A stretch of DNA of 18,092 bases from Pseudomonadota bacterium (GCA_021783175.1 JAJXUF010000060.1:1-18092), one strand, 5' to 3'. Positions 1-8,548 are shown, numbered from the stretch's first letter. Notes: a model not told the origin generated them from the sequence alone. Numbers and translations: made by a program.

Positions 1-1828
1 CGATTTCGATGAGCGCCTCGTCCGGATTGACGCTGTCGCCTTTGGACACATGGATGGCCTTGATCGCCCCGGCGACCGGAGCCGATACCTCGCTTTCCAT
101 TTTCATGGCTTCGATGACGAGCAGCACGTCGCCGGCCTTGACCTTGTCTCCAACTTTTACCATTACTTCCACGATCGTACCCGGCATCGACGTAGTGACG
201 TGCCCGGCCTTGTTGGCGCGCGGCCGGCGCGAGTCCTTGGATACGCGCTTGACGTCGACTTCGCCGGCTTCGGTCGGTACGACCTCCTGCAGGGTTTCTA
301 CCAGGATTTCCTCCGGCATTCCGTCGACCGAGACATAGAATGGCCGGCGCCCTTCGTTGCGGTGACCGGCACCGGTGATCTTGAGGTGGTAGGTTTCTCC
401 ATGCACAGTCACATTGAACTCGGTCGGCGCAAGGGCCGGCGCAGCACCTTGCACTACCGGCAAGGGCAGCAGCTCTTCCGGCACCAGCGTGCCGTTTGCG
501 CGCCCCTCGAGGTATGCGCGCCCGACTTCCGGGAACATCGCATAGGTAAGCACATCCTCCCTGGAGTGAGCGAGTCCGGCGATATCCTCCTCCAGACGAT
601 CCATCTCCGGCGTCAGCCGATCCGCTGGGCGACAGCTGATCACTTCCTCGTCGCCGATGGCCATGCGCCGCACAGCGTCGTTCATCGGGCCGGGCGCCTG
701 CCCGTAGCGGCCCTGCAGATAGAGTTTTACTTCGTTGGTGATGCTCTTGTAGCGTTGCCCGGTGAGCACGTTGAGCACGGCCTGCGTGCCGACGATTTGC
801 GACGTGGGCGTCACCAGTGGCGGGAACCCCAGGTCCTCGCGCACGCGCGGGATCTCGGCCAGCACCTCGGCCATGCGCGACAACGCACCCTGTTCCTTAA
901 GCTGATGCGACAGATTGGAGATCATGCCACCCGGCACCTGGTTCACCTGTACGCGCGTGTCGATAGCGCTGAACTCGCTTTCGAACTGGTGGTACTTCTT
1001 GCGCACGTCGCGGAAGTAATCAGCAATGTCCTGCAGCGCAACCAGATCAAGACCCGTGTCGTAGGGAGTGTCGCGCAATGCCACCACCATCGATTCCGTG
1101 GGCGCGTGACTTGTGCCCCAGGACATGGAACTGATGGCCGTATCGACGTGGCGCGCACCATTTTCCACCGCCGTGTACATGCTTATGTTGGCGATGCCGG
1201 CAGTGGTGTGTGAATGGAAATGCAGGGGCACCTTCACCGCCTTGTACAGTGCGGAGAAGAGTTGCGCGGAACGCGCCGGGGTGAGCAGCCCCGCCATATC
1301 CTTGATGCACACACTGTGGCAGCCCATCTTCTCCAGCTCCACCGCCTGTTCCACGAAATGCGCAATCGTGTGCACTGGGCTCGTGGTATAGCAGATGGAA
1401 CCCTGTGCGTGCTTGCCAGCTGCGATAACCGCCTCGATCGACACACGCAGATTGCGCAGGTCGTTCATGGCGTCGAAAATACGGAAAACATCGACACCGT
1501 TTTCCGCCGACTTCTTCACGAAAGCCCTGACGACATCGTCCGAGTAGTGGCGATAGCCAAGCAAGTTCTGGCCGCGCAGCAACATCTGAATCGGAGTATT
1601 CGGCAGCGCCGCCTTGAGGGTTCGCAGACGCGCCCACGGATCTTCCTTGAGAAAGCGAATGCAGGCATCGAAGGTAGCGCCGCCCCAGGCCTCGAGTGAC
1701 CAGAAACCCACTTTGTCGAGCCGTTCACATGCAGGCAGCATATCGGCGGTACGCAGGCGAGTGGCAATGAGCGACTGATGCGCGTCGCGCAGAATCAGCT
1801 CGGTCACGAAAACTTTATTCGATGCCAT
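1..1828 (-). CDS. oadA: Pyruvate carboxylase subunit B / oxaloacetate decarboxylase alpha subunit (3' end cut by window)
   Basis: This is the carboxyltransferase plus biotin-carrier subunit. With the biotin carboxylase encoded just upstream it should make oxaloacetate from pyruvate and bicarbonate in the cytoplasm (anaplerosis). The N-terminal metal-binding motif of the family, LRDAHQS, lies near residues 11-17, and FRIFDAMND and FHSHTT follow in the TIM-barrel domain. The C-terminal biotinyl domain carries EAMKM, with the biotin-accepting lysine at residue 576 (codon at 101-103). The ATG at 1828 follows an AAGGA about 7 nt upstream and gives the expected N-terminus MASNKVFVTELILRD. About 609 codons are visible and no stop is reached, so probably only a few residues are missing. 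It lies 30 nt after the accC-like gene and is surely cotranscribed. The same family includes the alpha subunit of Na+-pumping oxaloacetate decarboxylase. The adjacent biotin carboxylase and the absence of visible oadB/oadG favour pyruvate carboxylase, but the downstream side is not in view. Confidence 0.93.
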   Translation of the reverse strand, partial: MASNKVFVTELILRDAHQSLIATRLRTADMLPACERLDKVGFWSLEAWGGATFDACIRFLKEDPWARLRTLKAALPNTPIQMLLRGQNLLGYRHYSDDVVRAFVKKSAENGVDVFRIFDAMNDLRNLRVSIEAVIAAGKHAQGSICYTTSPVHTIAHFVEQAVELEKMGCHSVCIKDMAGLLTPARSAQLFSALYKAVKVPLHFHSHTTAGIANISMYTAVENGARHVDTAISSMSWGTSHAPTESMVVALRDTPYDTGLDLVALQDIADYFRDVRKKYHQFESEFSAIDTRVQVNQVPGGMISNLSHQLKEQGALSRMAEVLAEIPRVREDLGFPPLVTPTSQIVGTQAVLNVLTGQRYKSITNEVKLYLQGRYGQAPGPMNDAVRRMAIGDEEVISCRPADRLTPEMDRLEEDIAGLAHSREDVLTYAMFPEVGRAYLEGRANGTLVPEELLPLPVVQGAAPALAPTEFNVTVHGETYHLKITGAGHRNEGRRPFYVSVDGMPEEILVETLQEVVPTEAGEVDVKRVSKDSRRPRANKAGHVTTSMPGTIVEVMVKVGDKVKAGDVLLVIEAMKMESEVSAPVAGAIKAIHVSKGDSVNPDEALIEI

Positions 1829-1858
1829 GCGCAGGTCCTTGCATCAGCTTTTTCTTAA

Positions 1859-3277
1859 TTACAGGCCGTAGTGCGCTGCGATCGCGGCCGCGATAGCCGT
1901 GGCAAGATGCCCCGGCGGCCGGCGTGCCGAGTAGTTTACCAGCTCGGGATGTTGTTCCACGAACCCGGTATCAAACCTCGCGGCGCGAAACTCCGGCGTG
2001 CCGATTATCTGCAGGTGATAGGGAATCGTCGTTTTGACGCCGGCTACTCCCATGTCGCGCAGAGCGCGCTCGGCGCGTGCCAATGCTTTTTCCCAGGTAA
2101 GCGCCCAGATCGTGAGCTTGGCACACATGGAATCGTAGTAGGGGGGAAACTCATAACCGGTATAGATGGCGGCATCGGTGCGCACGCCCGGACCGCCCGG
2201 CGAGTAGTAGCGCGTGATGCGTCCGAAGTTCGGCAGGAAATCGTTTTTCGGATCCTCGGCATTGATGCGGAACTGGATGGCGAAACCGCGCCACTGAATG
2301 TCCTTCTGGCGATAGCCAAGAGGCTCGCCGGCGGCGATACTGATCTGCTCCTGCACGATGTCCACCCCGGTAATCTGCTCGGTTACCGTGTGCTCCACCT
2401 GCAAGCGCGTGTTCATCTCCATGAAATAGATGTTGCCGTCGTGATCCAGCAGGAACTCCACGGTGCCGGCATTCTCGTAGCCGACAGTGCGCGCCGCGCG
2501 CACCGCCAGGTCACACACTTGAGTGCGCTGCTCCTTGCTGATCTGCGGTGAGGGCGCAATTTCCACGAGCTTCTGGTGGCGGCGCTGGATCGAACAGTCG
2601 CGCTCGAACAGATGCACGACGTTGCCGTGCGCATCGCCCAGAATCTGCACCTCAATGTGCCGCGGACTGGGGATAAATTTCTCCAGGAACACGTCGGCCG
2701 AGCCGAATGCCTTGGTTGCCTCGGATACGACGCGTTCGAAGTTGCGCTTGAGATCGTCCTCGCCGTCGCAGCGGCGGATGCCGCGGCCGCCGCCGCCAGT
2801 TGTGGCCTTGAGCATCACTGGATAGCCGATGGCGCGCGCCAGCGTGAGCGCCTCGCTGAGATCCTTGAGACTGCAGTCGCTTCCGGGCACCACCGGAATG
2901 CCTGCTTCAATCATGCTCTTGCGTGCTTCGATCTTATCCCCCATGCGACGGATGACCTCGGCCGATGGGCCGATGAATCGCACACCGCGCCGCGCGCAGA
3001 TGCGCGCGAGTTCGGGATTTTCCGACAGGAAACCATAGCCCGGATGCAACGCATCGCAGCCGGCCGCTTCTGCCAGGTTCACGATACGGTGCGCATTGAG
3101 ATAACCGCCCACAGGGTCGGGTCCTACGCTGTAGGCTTCATCCGCCTTCTTCACGTGCAACGCGCTGCGATCGGCGTCGGAATATATCGCCACCGATTTG
3201 ATGCCCATCTCGGCGCAGGCGCGTACAATTCGGACCGCGATTTCACCGCGATTGGCTACTAGTATCTTGTTAAACAC
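1859..3277 (-). CDS. pycA: Pyruvate carboxylase subunit A (biotin carboxylase, AccC-like)
   Basis: ATP-dependent carboxylation of protein-bound biotin, the first half-reaction of the two-subunit pyruvate carboxylase. At 472 aa it matches PycA of pseudomonads in length. The N-terminal domain opens with KILVANRGEIAVRI. The ATP-grasp glycine-rich loop GGGGRGIR is at 161-168, the FERDCSIQRRHQK block at 224-236, and the active-site block EMNTRLQVEHTVTE at 287-300. All hallmark residues look intact. The start is a GTG at 3277, with GGAG about 8 nt upstream; no ATG fits the conserved MFNKILVANRGE beginning. It could be mistaken for acetyl-CoA carboxylase AccC, but no accB is adjacent and the next gene encodes the partner carboxyltransferase with its own biotin domain. 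Expression probably comes from the promoter at 3369-3397. Confidence 0.93.
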   Translation of the reverse strand: MFNKILVANRGEIAVRIVRACAEMGIKSVAIYSDADRSALHVKKADEAYSVGPDPVGGYLNAHRIVNLAEAAGCDALHPGYGFLSENPELARICARRGVRFIGPSAEVIRRMGDKIEARKSMIEAGIPVVPGSDCSLKDLSEALTLARAIGYPVMLKATTGGGGRGIRRCDGEDDLKRNFERVVSEATKAFGSADVFLEKFIPSPRHIEVQILGDAHGNVVHLFERDCSIQRRHQKLVEIAPSPQISKEQRTQVCDLAVRAARTVGYENAGTVEFLLDHDGNIYFMEMNTRLQVEHTVTEQITGVDIVQEQISIAAGEPLGYRQKDIQWRGFAIQFRINAEDPKNDFLPNFGRITRYYSPGGPGVRTDAAIYTGYEFPPYYDSMCAKLTIWALTWEKALARAERALRDMGVAGVKTTIPYHLQIIGTPEFRAARFDTGFVEQHPELVNYSARRPPGHLATAIAAAIAAHYGL

Positions 3278-3306
3278 GGCAAACTCCGTCGGCTGCGCGG
3301 ATTACA

Positions 3307-3321
3307 CGGGCAACGTGCCCG
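3307..3321 (-). other. Short hairpin in the pycA leader
   Basis: CGGGCA and TGCCCG form a perfect 6-bp stem around a 3-nt loop inside the predicted 5' leader of the pycA-oadA transcript. No U-tract follows, so it is not a terminator. It may be a stability element or chance. Confidence 0.25.
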
Positions 3322-3368
3322 GTGCGCGCCTGGGTCGGAAACTGCGGGCTGAAATACCCGGAACTTCC

Positions 3369-3397
3369 CTTTTACGTAATCCCGGCAGGGGTGTCAA
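3369..3397 (-). promoter_or_regulatory. Candidate sigma-70 promoter for pycA-oadA
   Basis: On the minus strand a perfect TTGACA (3397-3392) is followed after 17 nt by TAAAAG (3374-3369, 4 of 6 matches to TATAAT). The predicted start near 3362 gives an untranslated leader of about 85 nt before the GTG at 3277. Consensus match only; no experimental data. Confidence 0.5.
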
Positions 3398-3486
3398 TAA
3401 AATGCGGCGGATGCGTGAAACGGCGGCATGCGCGAAAAGCACGCCGAAAATGGCAGCCTGACATTTACTTTCAATTCAATGCAATT

Positions 3487-3515
3487 TTGACAGGTTTCAC
3501 GGGCAATTATATGAT
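3487..3515 (+). promoter_or_regulatory. Strong sigma-70-type promoter driving yceD-rpmF-plsX-fab
   Basis: A perfect -35 TTGACA (3487-3492), a 17-nt spacer and a -10 TATGAT (3510-3515, 5 of 6) give the best promoter match in the window. The predicted transcription start, about 3521-3523, falls only 2-4 nt before the yceD ATG at 3525, so the message would be almost leaderless. It points away from the pycA promoter, with about 90 nt between the two -35 boxes. Confidence 0.75.
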
Positions 3516-3524
3516 GCGCGGCTT

Positions 3525-4046
3525 ATGTTCGGCGTTTTACCGGCGGTGATAGACCCGATTCAGCTCGCTGACGAGGGGATCACCCTGGAGGGCGAGCTTT
3601 CCCTGGAGGGAATGCCGCGCTTGCGGGAATTGTGCCGCAACCCCCAGGGCAGGGTACGCGTGAGCCTGCGATTTGAGCGCAGCGCCCAGGGGATTAGGAA
3701 GGTCGAAGGAAGGATCGTGACGAGTCTAGATTTGACCTGCCAGCGCTGCCTGCAAACGGTATCGCAGGAATTGGGCATCGCTACGCAGCTTTTGCTGGTG
3801 CGGCCGGGCGAATCGCAGGCGGGACTGCCGGAAGAGGCGGACGTTCTGGAAGTCACCGCCCCTGTCCCTCTGAGCGCGATGGTAGAGGATGAGCTGCTTT
3901 TGGCACTGCCTATGACGCCGCGGCATACGCAAGGCGCATGCGCTCCGGCGGCAATCGGGAAACCCGGTAAGCGCGCACCGGCCGAGCAACCGCAGGCACC
4001 AGCCAGTCCGTTTGCAGTGCTCGAAAGTCTCAAGCGCAAGGACTGA
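3525..4046 (+). CDS. yceD: YceD family protein (DUF177), large-subunit rRNA accumulation protein
   Basis: YceD proteins are encoded directly before rpmF across proteobacteria and are linked to 23S rRNA accumulation; the molecular activity is not well defined. The 173-aa product begins MFGVLPAVIDP, matching the family pattern of a few residues before LP..(I/L)DP. It carries the conserved CQRC (C72, C75), the AMVEDELLLALP segment and a C-terminus ending FAVLESLKRKD, all typical. The region before the C-terminus is rich in Ala and Pro and looks like a flexible linker. The ATG at 3525 has no Shine-Dalgarno and sits 10 nt after a strong -10 box. A GTG at 3546 would remove the conserved start and has no better ribosome site. 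It is followed by rpmF after 33 nt. Confidence 0.9.
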   Translation: MFGVLPAVIDPIQLADEGITLEGELSLEGMPRLRELCRNPQGRVRVSLRFERSAQGIRKVEGRIVTSLDLTCQRCLQTVSQELGIATQLLLVRPGESQAGLPEEADVLEVTAPVPLSAMVEDELLLALPMTPRHTQGACAPAAIGKPGKRAPAEQPQAPASPFAVLESLKRKD

Positions 4047-4079
4047 CGATTAATTTCATGACGAGAATGAGGATTATCC

Positions 4080-4259
4080 ATGGCCGTACAGAAAAGCCGA
4101 AAAACCCCGTCCAAGCGCGGCATGCGCCGTTCCCACGACGCATTGAAAACCGACCAGTTTTCAATCGAGCCGACGAGCGGGGAGACCCACCGGCGCCACC
4201 ACATCAGCGCCAGCGGGTACTACCGTGGACGCAAGATTCTAGAAACCAAATCAGACTGA
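4080..4259 (+). CDS. rpmF: 50S ribosomal protein L32
   Basis: A small basic protein of 59 aa, a component of the large ribosomal subunit. It begins [20 protein letters not shown] and contains [16 protein letters not shown] near the C-terminus, closely matching gammaproteobacterial L32 (about 57 aa). It has no zinc-binding cysteines, i.e. the Cys-free form typical of gammaproteobacteria. The ATG at 4080 follows GAGG by 7 nt. The stop is TGA at 4257-4259, and plsX begins 43 nt later. The position between yceD and plsX is the standard arrangement, coupling ribosome assembly with lipid synthesis. Confidence 0.97.
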   Translation: MAVQKSRKTPSKRGMRRSHDALKTDQFSIEPTSGETHRRHHISASGYYRGRKILETKSD

Positions 4260-4302
4260 GCCGGCAGCGGATCGGACATTCGCCCATAGGGAAGGGTAAA
4301 CC

Positions 4303-5325
4303 TTGAGTATCACTATTGCCCTGGATGCCATGGGCGGTGATCGTGGCTTGCAGGTCACGGTGCCTGCGGCACTCAACATGCTGCGCGAGCAGGCCGATCT
4401 CAGGCTTATCTTGGTCGGACAGCGCGCCGCTATGACGGCAGAACTGGAGCGCCTGGGCGGCGCCGAGAGCGATCGACTGCGGTTGCACCATGCCTCGGAA
4501 GTCGTCGGCATGGACGAACCACCGAGCCAGGCGCTGCGCTCCAAGAAGGACTCGTCCATGCGTGTGGCCATCAACCTGGTGAAGAGCGGGGAAGTCGGCG
4601 CGTGCGTTAGTGCCGGCAATACCGGTGCCCTCATGGCCACAGCGCGTTTCGTCCTGAAGACCCTGCCTGGCATCGATCGACCGGCCATCATCACTGCCTG
4701 GCCTACGATGCACGGCCATGTGCATGTGCTCGACCTTGGCGCCAACGTGGACTCGACTCCGGAACAGCTGTTGCAGTTCGGAATCATGGGGTCGCTTCTG
4801 GTCGGGGCGATTGAACATAATCCCTCACCCAAGGTCTGCCTGCTCAACATCGGCGTGGAGGACATCAAGGGCAACGAAACGGTGAAGAAGGCAGCTGAGC
4901 TTTTTCGCCACAGCGAATTGAACTACGGCGGTTATGTGGAAGGCGACGAGATCTTCACTGGCAATTCCGACGTCGTGGTATGCGACGGTTTCGTCGGCAA
5001 CGTCGCGATGAAGACAAGCGAAGGCCTGGCGCGCATGATCTCACATCTTATGAAAGAGGCATTCATGCAAAACGTCTTTCGCCGCGTTGCCGGATTGGTC
5101 GCACTTCCGGCGATCCGTTCCTTCCGCAAGAAGGTCGACCCGCGTCAGTATAACGGGGCAAGTCTCGTCGGTCTCAACGGCATTGTGATCAAAAGTCATG
5201 GCGGTGCCGATGCCTACGCCTTCGAACACGCCATACGCGTTGCCATCGCTGCCATCAGTAACCAGGTACCACAACTCATCGGTAGGCGCCTTACGTCGAT
5301 GCAGGTACGCAGCCATTCCGCATGA
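4303..5325 (+). CDS. plsX: Phosphate acyltransferase PlsX
   Basis: Converts acyl-ACP and phosphate to acyl-phosphate, the acyl donor for PlsY in phospholipid synthesis; a peripheral membrane enzyme. The 340-aa product begins [13 protein letters not shown] and contains [11 protein letters not shown], the [13 protein letters not shown] block and [17 protein letters not shown], all family hallmarks. The start is a TTG at 4303 preceded by a weak AAGGG. The first in-frame ATG (4330) would delete the first beta strand. The stop overlaps the fabH start as ATGA (5322-5325), implying translational coupling. Length is normal for the family. Confidence 0.96.
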   Translation: MSITIALDAMGGDRGLQVTVPAALNMLREQADLRLILVGQRAAMTAELERLGGAESDRLRLHHASEVVGMDEPPSQALRSKKDSSMRVAINLVKSGEVGACVSAGNTGALMATARFVLKTLPGIDRPAIITAWPTMHGHVHVLDLGANVDSTPEQLLQFGIMGSLLVGAIEHNPSPKVCLLNIGVEDIKGNETVKKAAELFRHSELNYGGYVEGDEIFTGNSDVVVCDGFVGNVAMKTSEGLARMISHLMKEAFMQNVFRRVAGLVALPAIRSFRKKVDPRQYNGASLVGLNGIVIKSHGGADAYAFEHAIRVAIAAISNQVPQLIGRRLTSMQVRSHSA

Positions 5326-6290
5326 TACATTCGCGCATCATCGGCACCGGCGGCTGTCTTCCAGAGAAGATCCTGACCAATGCCGATTTGGAAAGAATCG
5401 TCGACACTTCGGACGAGTGGATTGTCACACGTACCGGAATCCGCGAGCGGCATATTGCGGCTGAAGGGCAGACAACTTGTGATCTGGCCGAACAGGCGGC
5501 ACTGCGTGCCATCGAAGCGGCCGGAATCGAGCGCGAAACGATCGATCTCATCATCGTTGCCACCACCACACCCGATCGGATCTTTCCCAGCACTGCCTGC
5601 CTGCTGCAGGAACGCCTCGGCATCCGGGGCTGCCCGGCCTTCGACGTGCAAGCGGTGTGCACCGGCTTTGTCTATGCCATCGATATAGCCGACAAGTTCA
5701 TACGTACCGGCGCCGCGCGCCGCGCGCTGGTGATTGGCGCCGAAACGCTTTCGCGCATTCTCGACTGGAGCGACCGAAGCACGTGTGTGCTGTTCGGCGA
5801 CGGGGCCGGCGCCGCGCTGCTCGAAGTCTCGGACGCACCGGGCATCATCTCCTCACACTTGCATGCCGATGGTCACTACAAGGAACTGCTTACTGTGCCG
5901 GCCGGCATTTCCCAGGGCTACGACAAGGTACGCAACAATCAGGCCTTCGTGCAGATGCGCGGCAATGACGTATTCAAGGTCGCGGTCAATACGCTCGGGC
6001 GCATTGTCGATGAGACGCTCGCCGCCAATGGCATGCAAAAAAGCGATATCCACTGGCTGGTACCGCACCAGGCAAACATCCGCATAATAAGCGCCACCGC
6101 TAAGAAGCTTGGCATGCCCATGGATCAGGTCGTGGTGACAGTCGACCGCCATGGCAACACCTCAGCAGCATCCATTCCGCTGGCGTTCGATGAGGCCGTG
6201 CGCGACGGACGTATCCGCCGTGGCGACATCCTGATGATGGAGGCCTTTGGCGGCGGCTTCACTTGGGGTTCCGTGCTGCTTAAGTTCTGA
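5322..6290 (+). CDS. fabH: Beta-ketoacyl-ACP synthase III
   Basis: Starts fatty-acid synthesis by condensing acetyl-CoA with malonyl-ACP. The catalytic triad is complete: Cys113 in QAVCTGF, His249 in VPHQANIRI and Asn279 in RHGNTSA, each offset from E. coli (112/244/274) by 1-5 residues. The 322-aa length and the C-terminal [13 protein letters not shown] are typical. The ATG at 5322 overlaps the plsX stop. A 6-bp hairpin lies just after the stop, before fabD. Confidence 0.97.
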   Translation: MIHSRIIGTGGCLPEKILTNADLERIVDTSDEWIVTRTGIRERHIAAEGQTTCDLAEQAALRAIEAAGIERETIDLIIVATTTPDRIFPSTACLLQERLGIRGCPAFDVQAVCTGFVYAIDIADKFIRTGAARRALVIGAETLSRILDWSDRSTCVLFGDGAGAALLEVSDAPGIISSHLHADGHYKELLTVPAGISQGYDKVRNNQAFVQMRGNDVFKVAVNTLGRIVDETLAANGMQKSDIHWLVPHQANIRIISATAKKLGMPMDQVVVTVDRHGNTSAASIPLAFDEAVRDGRIRRGDILMMEAFGGGFTWGSVLLKF

Positions 6291-6305
6291 GTCCTGCCTA
6301 AGCAA

Positions 6306-6321
6306 GCCGGGATTGCCCGGC
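6306..6321 (+). other. GC hairpin in the fabH-fabD spacer
   Basis: GCCGGG and CCCGGC form a perfect 6-bp stem with a 4-nt loop in the 89-nt gap between fabH and fabD. No T-run follows, so it is not an intrinsic terminator. It may protect or mark an mRNA end within the operon. Confidence 0.3.
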
Positions 6322-6379
6322 GTCGCCGCGGGCCATGAACCCAATTCCAAGAATTCGACAACCAGAGTTGATCACCGCA

Positions 6380-7321
6380 ATGAACCCCAAACTTGCATTC
6401 GTGTTCCCCGGACAAGGATCTCAATCGGTAGGCATGCTTGCCGCCTTGGCCGCCAGGCAGCCCGAAGTGCAGAAGACATTCGCCGAAGCATCGGACGTAC
6501 TCGGTTATGATCTGTGGGAAATCGTCACCGTAGGTCCGGAAGAAAAACTTAATCAGACCGAGTACACCCAGCCGGCCATGCTCACGTCAGGCGTCGCGGT
6601 GTGGCGTGTGTGGCAGGCGCACCACGGCGCGCAACCGGTCGTCATGGCCGGGCACAGCCTCGGGGAGTACACGGCGCTAACTTGTGCCGATGCCATCGGT
6701 TTCGCGGATGCCGTGCGCCTGGTCGCCGACCGCGCGCGCTTCATGCAAGAAGCGGTACCGGCCGGGCAAGGCGGAATGGCGGCGATTCTCGGACTTGAGG
6801 GCGACGCGGTGCGCGCGCTCTGCACCCAGGCTGCGCAGGGCGATGTTTTGGCGCCGGTCAACTTCAATTCGCCGGAACAGATCGTCATTGCCGGCACCGC
6901 CGCTGCCGTAGCGCGCGCTGTCGAGCAGGCACGTAGCGCCGGCGCCAAACGCGCCGTCGTACTGCCCGTTAGCGTGCCGTCACATTGCGCCCTCATGCAC
7001 CCCGCGGCACAGCGCATGGCGGAACGTCTGGCACAGGTTGAAATCCGCAGACCACGGATTCCCGTCATCCACAATGCACACGTGCAAAGAGAACGCGATC
7101 CGGACGCAATCCGCAGCGCGCTGGCGCAACAGATCGAGTCACCAGTCCGTTGGGTGGAAACAATCAGAACAATGGCCACTGACGGCATCACTGTGCTGGT
7201 AGAATGCGGTCCCGGCAAGGTACTCGCCGGGCTTAACAAGCGCATCGCCAAAGATACGCTGACGCTGCCGGTATACGATCCAGAAAGCCTGCAGACGGCG
7301 CTCGCCGGCACGGGTCAATAA
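6380..7321 (+). CDS. fabD: Malonyl-CoA:ACP transacylase
   Basis: Transfers malonyl from CoA to ACP, supplying the extender unit for FabH and FabF. From the ATG at 6380 the product is 313 aa beginning MNPKLAFVFPGQGSQ. It carries the nucleophile Ser93 in GHSLGEYTAL, Arg118 in the ADRARFMQ block, His202 in SVPSHCALM, and the C-terminal ECGPGKVLAGLNKR motif. An upstream in-frame ATG at 6335 would add 15 residues not expected in the family, and neither start has a strong Shine-Dalgarno; the internal one fits the family length (about 310 aa). It sits between fabH and fabG, 23 nt before the fabG ATG. Confidence 0.95.
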   Translation: MNPKLAFVFPGQGSQSVGMLAALAARQPEVQKTFAEASDVLGYDLWEIVTVGPEEKLNQTEYTQPAMLTSGVAVWRVWQAHHGAQPVVMAGHSLGEYTALTCADAIGFADAVRLVADRARFMQEAVPAGQGGMAAILGLEGDAVRALCTQAAQGDVLAPVNFNSPEQIVIAGTAAAVARAVEQARSAGAKRAVVLPVSVPSHCALMHPAAQRMAERLAQVEIRRPRIPVIHNAHVQRERDPDAIRSALAQQIESPVRWVETIRTMATDGITVLVECGPGKVLAGLNKRIAKDTLTLPVYDPESLQTALAGTGQ

Positions 7322-7344
7322 ACAGCTGCGAGGAGGAAAAAGGC

Positions 7345-8088
7345 ATGTCGCTCGAATCGGAAGTGGCACTGGTGACCGGCGCAACCCGCGGCATCGGTGC
7401 AGCCATCGCGCTCGAACTTGGCCGCCGCGGGGCGGCGGTGATCGGAACTGCCACCTCAGGTGATGGAGCAGTAAAAATTAGTAAGCTATTGACTGACAAC
7501 AACATTAGAGGCCAGGGCGTAGTCCTCAATGTGACTGACCAGTCTTCCATTGACACAATGCTTGAACAGGTGCAAAAGTCGCTGGGCGGACCAAGCATTC
7601 TGGTCAATAATGCTGGTATCACGCGCGACAATATCCTGATGCGCATGAAAGACGAGGAGTGGGACGCGATTATGGACACGAATCTCAAGTCCGTATATCG
7701 AATGTCCAAGGCATGTCTGCGCGGGATGACCAAGGCGCGCAAGGGCCGGATTATAAACATCACGTCGGTGGTAGGCTTCACCGGCAATGCCGGACAAAGC
7801 AACTATGCCGCCGCCAAGGCCGGCATCGTCGGGTTCACCCATGCTCTGGCGCGTGAAATCGGATCGCGCAGCATTACGGTCAATGCGGTGGCGCCGGGTT
7901 TTATCGACACGGACATGACCCGCGCCCTGACGGACGAGCAGCGCAGCGCCCTGACGCAGCAGATCCCCCTTGGTCGCCTGGGAAGCGTCGAAGATGTGGC
8001 CCAGGCCGTGGCGTTTCTGGCGTCACCGGGCGCAGCCTATATCACGGGCATGACCCTGCACGTCAACGGTGGCATGTTCATGAATTGA
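7345..8088 (+). CDS. fabG: 3-oxoacyl-ACP reductase
   Basis: NADPH-dependent reduction of 3-ketoacyl-ACP in the elongation cycle. It is a classical short-chain dehydrogenase of 247 aa with the cofactor motif TGATRGIG (11-18), NNAG (88-91) and the catalytic set Asn113, Ser141, Tyr154 and Lys158 (YAAAK). The C-terminus HVNGGMFMN is typical of FabG. The ATG at 7345 follows a strong AGGAGG. It is in the standard place between fabD and acpP. Confidence 0.97.
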   Translation: MSLESEVALVTGATRGIGAAIALELGRRGAAVIGTATSGDGAVKISKLLTDNNIRGQGVVLNVTDQSSIDTMLEQVQKSLGGPSILVNNAGITRDNILMRMKDEEWDAIMDTNLKSVYRMSKACLRGMTKARKGRIINITSVVGFTGNAGQSNYAAAKAGIVGFTHALAREIGSRSITVNAVAPGFIDTDMTRALTDEQRSALTQQIPLGRLGSVEDVAQAVAFLASPGAAYITGMTLHVNGGMFMN

Positions 8089-8101
8089 GTATGGCCGCGG
8101 G

Positions 8102-8130
8102 TGGACTTAACCGCGGTAATCGTGTTAAAT
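8102..8130 (+). promoter_or_regulatory. Candidate internal promoter before acpP
   Basis: TGGACT (8102-8107) and TTAAAT (8125-8130), each 4 of 6 matches to consensus, are separated by exactly 17 nt within the 102-nt fabG-acpP spacer. Transcription would start near 8137, about 54 nt before the acpP ATG. Moderate match only. It gains plausibility because a terminator follows acpP. Confidence 0.35.
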
Positions 8131-8190
8131 GCGGCCGCGAAGGGCCGATAAGCATGAATTGTGGACAAATTCTCGGAGGAAAGCGTAGCT

Positions 8191-8427
8191 ATGAGCAGTG
8201 TAGATGAACGCGTCATGAAAATTGTCGTGGAGCAGCTAGGGGTCAACGAAAGCGAAGTCACCAAAGAATCTTCCTTCGTCGACGATCTTGGCGCGGACTC
8301 ACTCGATACCGTGGAGCTGGTGATGGCCCTGGAAGAGGAATTCGACTGCGAGATCCCGGATGAAGAGGCGGAAAAAATTACTACCGTCAAACAGGCGATC
8401 GACTATATCAACGCGCACCTGAAGTAA
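8191..8427 (+). CDS. acpP: Acyl carrier protein
   Basis: Carries the growing acyl chain on a 4'-phosphopantetheine arm. The 78-aa acidic protein has the attachment Ser37 in the invariant GADSLD, followed by [19 protein letters not shown], and ends in the helix of INAHLK. The ATG at 8191 follows GGAGG. A GTG at 8161 extends the frame by 10 residues but would include the ribosome-binding site and is not used. The gene is flanked by a candidate promoter (8102-8130) and a strong terminator (8446-8495), which fits the high molar demand for ACP. Confidence 0.97.
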   Translation: MSSVDERVMKIVVEQLGVNESEVTKESSFVDDLGADSLDTVELVMALEEEFDCEIPDEEAEKITTVKQAIDYINAHLK

Positions 8428-8445
8428 TATTCAGGCGCTGCAAGC

Positions 8446-8495
8446 AAAGGGCCGCCAGCCACGGTGCGTGGAGGCGGCCCTTTGGTTTTGTTTTC
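8446..8495 (+). terminator. Intrinsic terminator between acpP and fabF
   Basis: A perfect 11-bp stem pairs AAAGGGCCGCC (8446-8456) with GGCGGCCCTTT (8473-8483). The apical loop contains a further CCAC/GTGG stem. A T-rich tail, GGTTTTGTTTTC, follows at 8484-8495. It lies 18 nt after the acpP stop and 53 nt before fabF, so it should end or attenuate transcription inside the fab cluster. It is the strongest terminator-like structure in the window. Confidence 0.85.
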
Positions 8496-8548
8496 AGCCG
8501 ATTCCTGAAGTTGCGCATCATGATCTCAACCACCGCGAGGATGTTTGA

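Noticed and set aside
50..1213. A 387-codon open frame on the plus strand
   Set aside because: It lies wholly antisense to oadA, whose motifs and biotin site are clear. The frame is a by-product of GC-rich codon use, and its His/Arg-rich product matches nothing I recognise.
6335..6379. Upstream ATG as the fabD start
   Set aside because: It adds 15 residues before the conserved MNPKLAFVFPGQGSQ without a ribosome site; the internal ATG fits the family length.
8161..8190. GTG start extending acpP by 10 residues
   Set aside because: The extension would include the GGAGG ribosome site of the standard ATG, and ACPs do not carry it.
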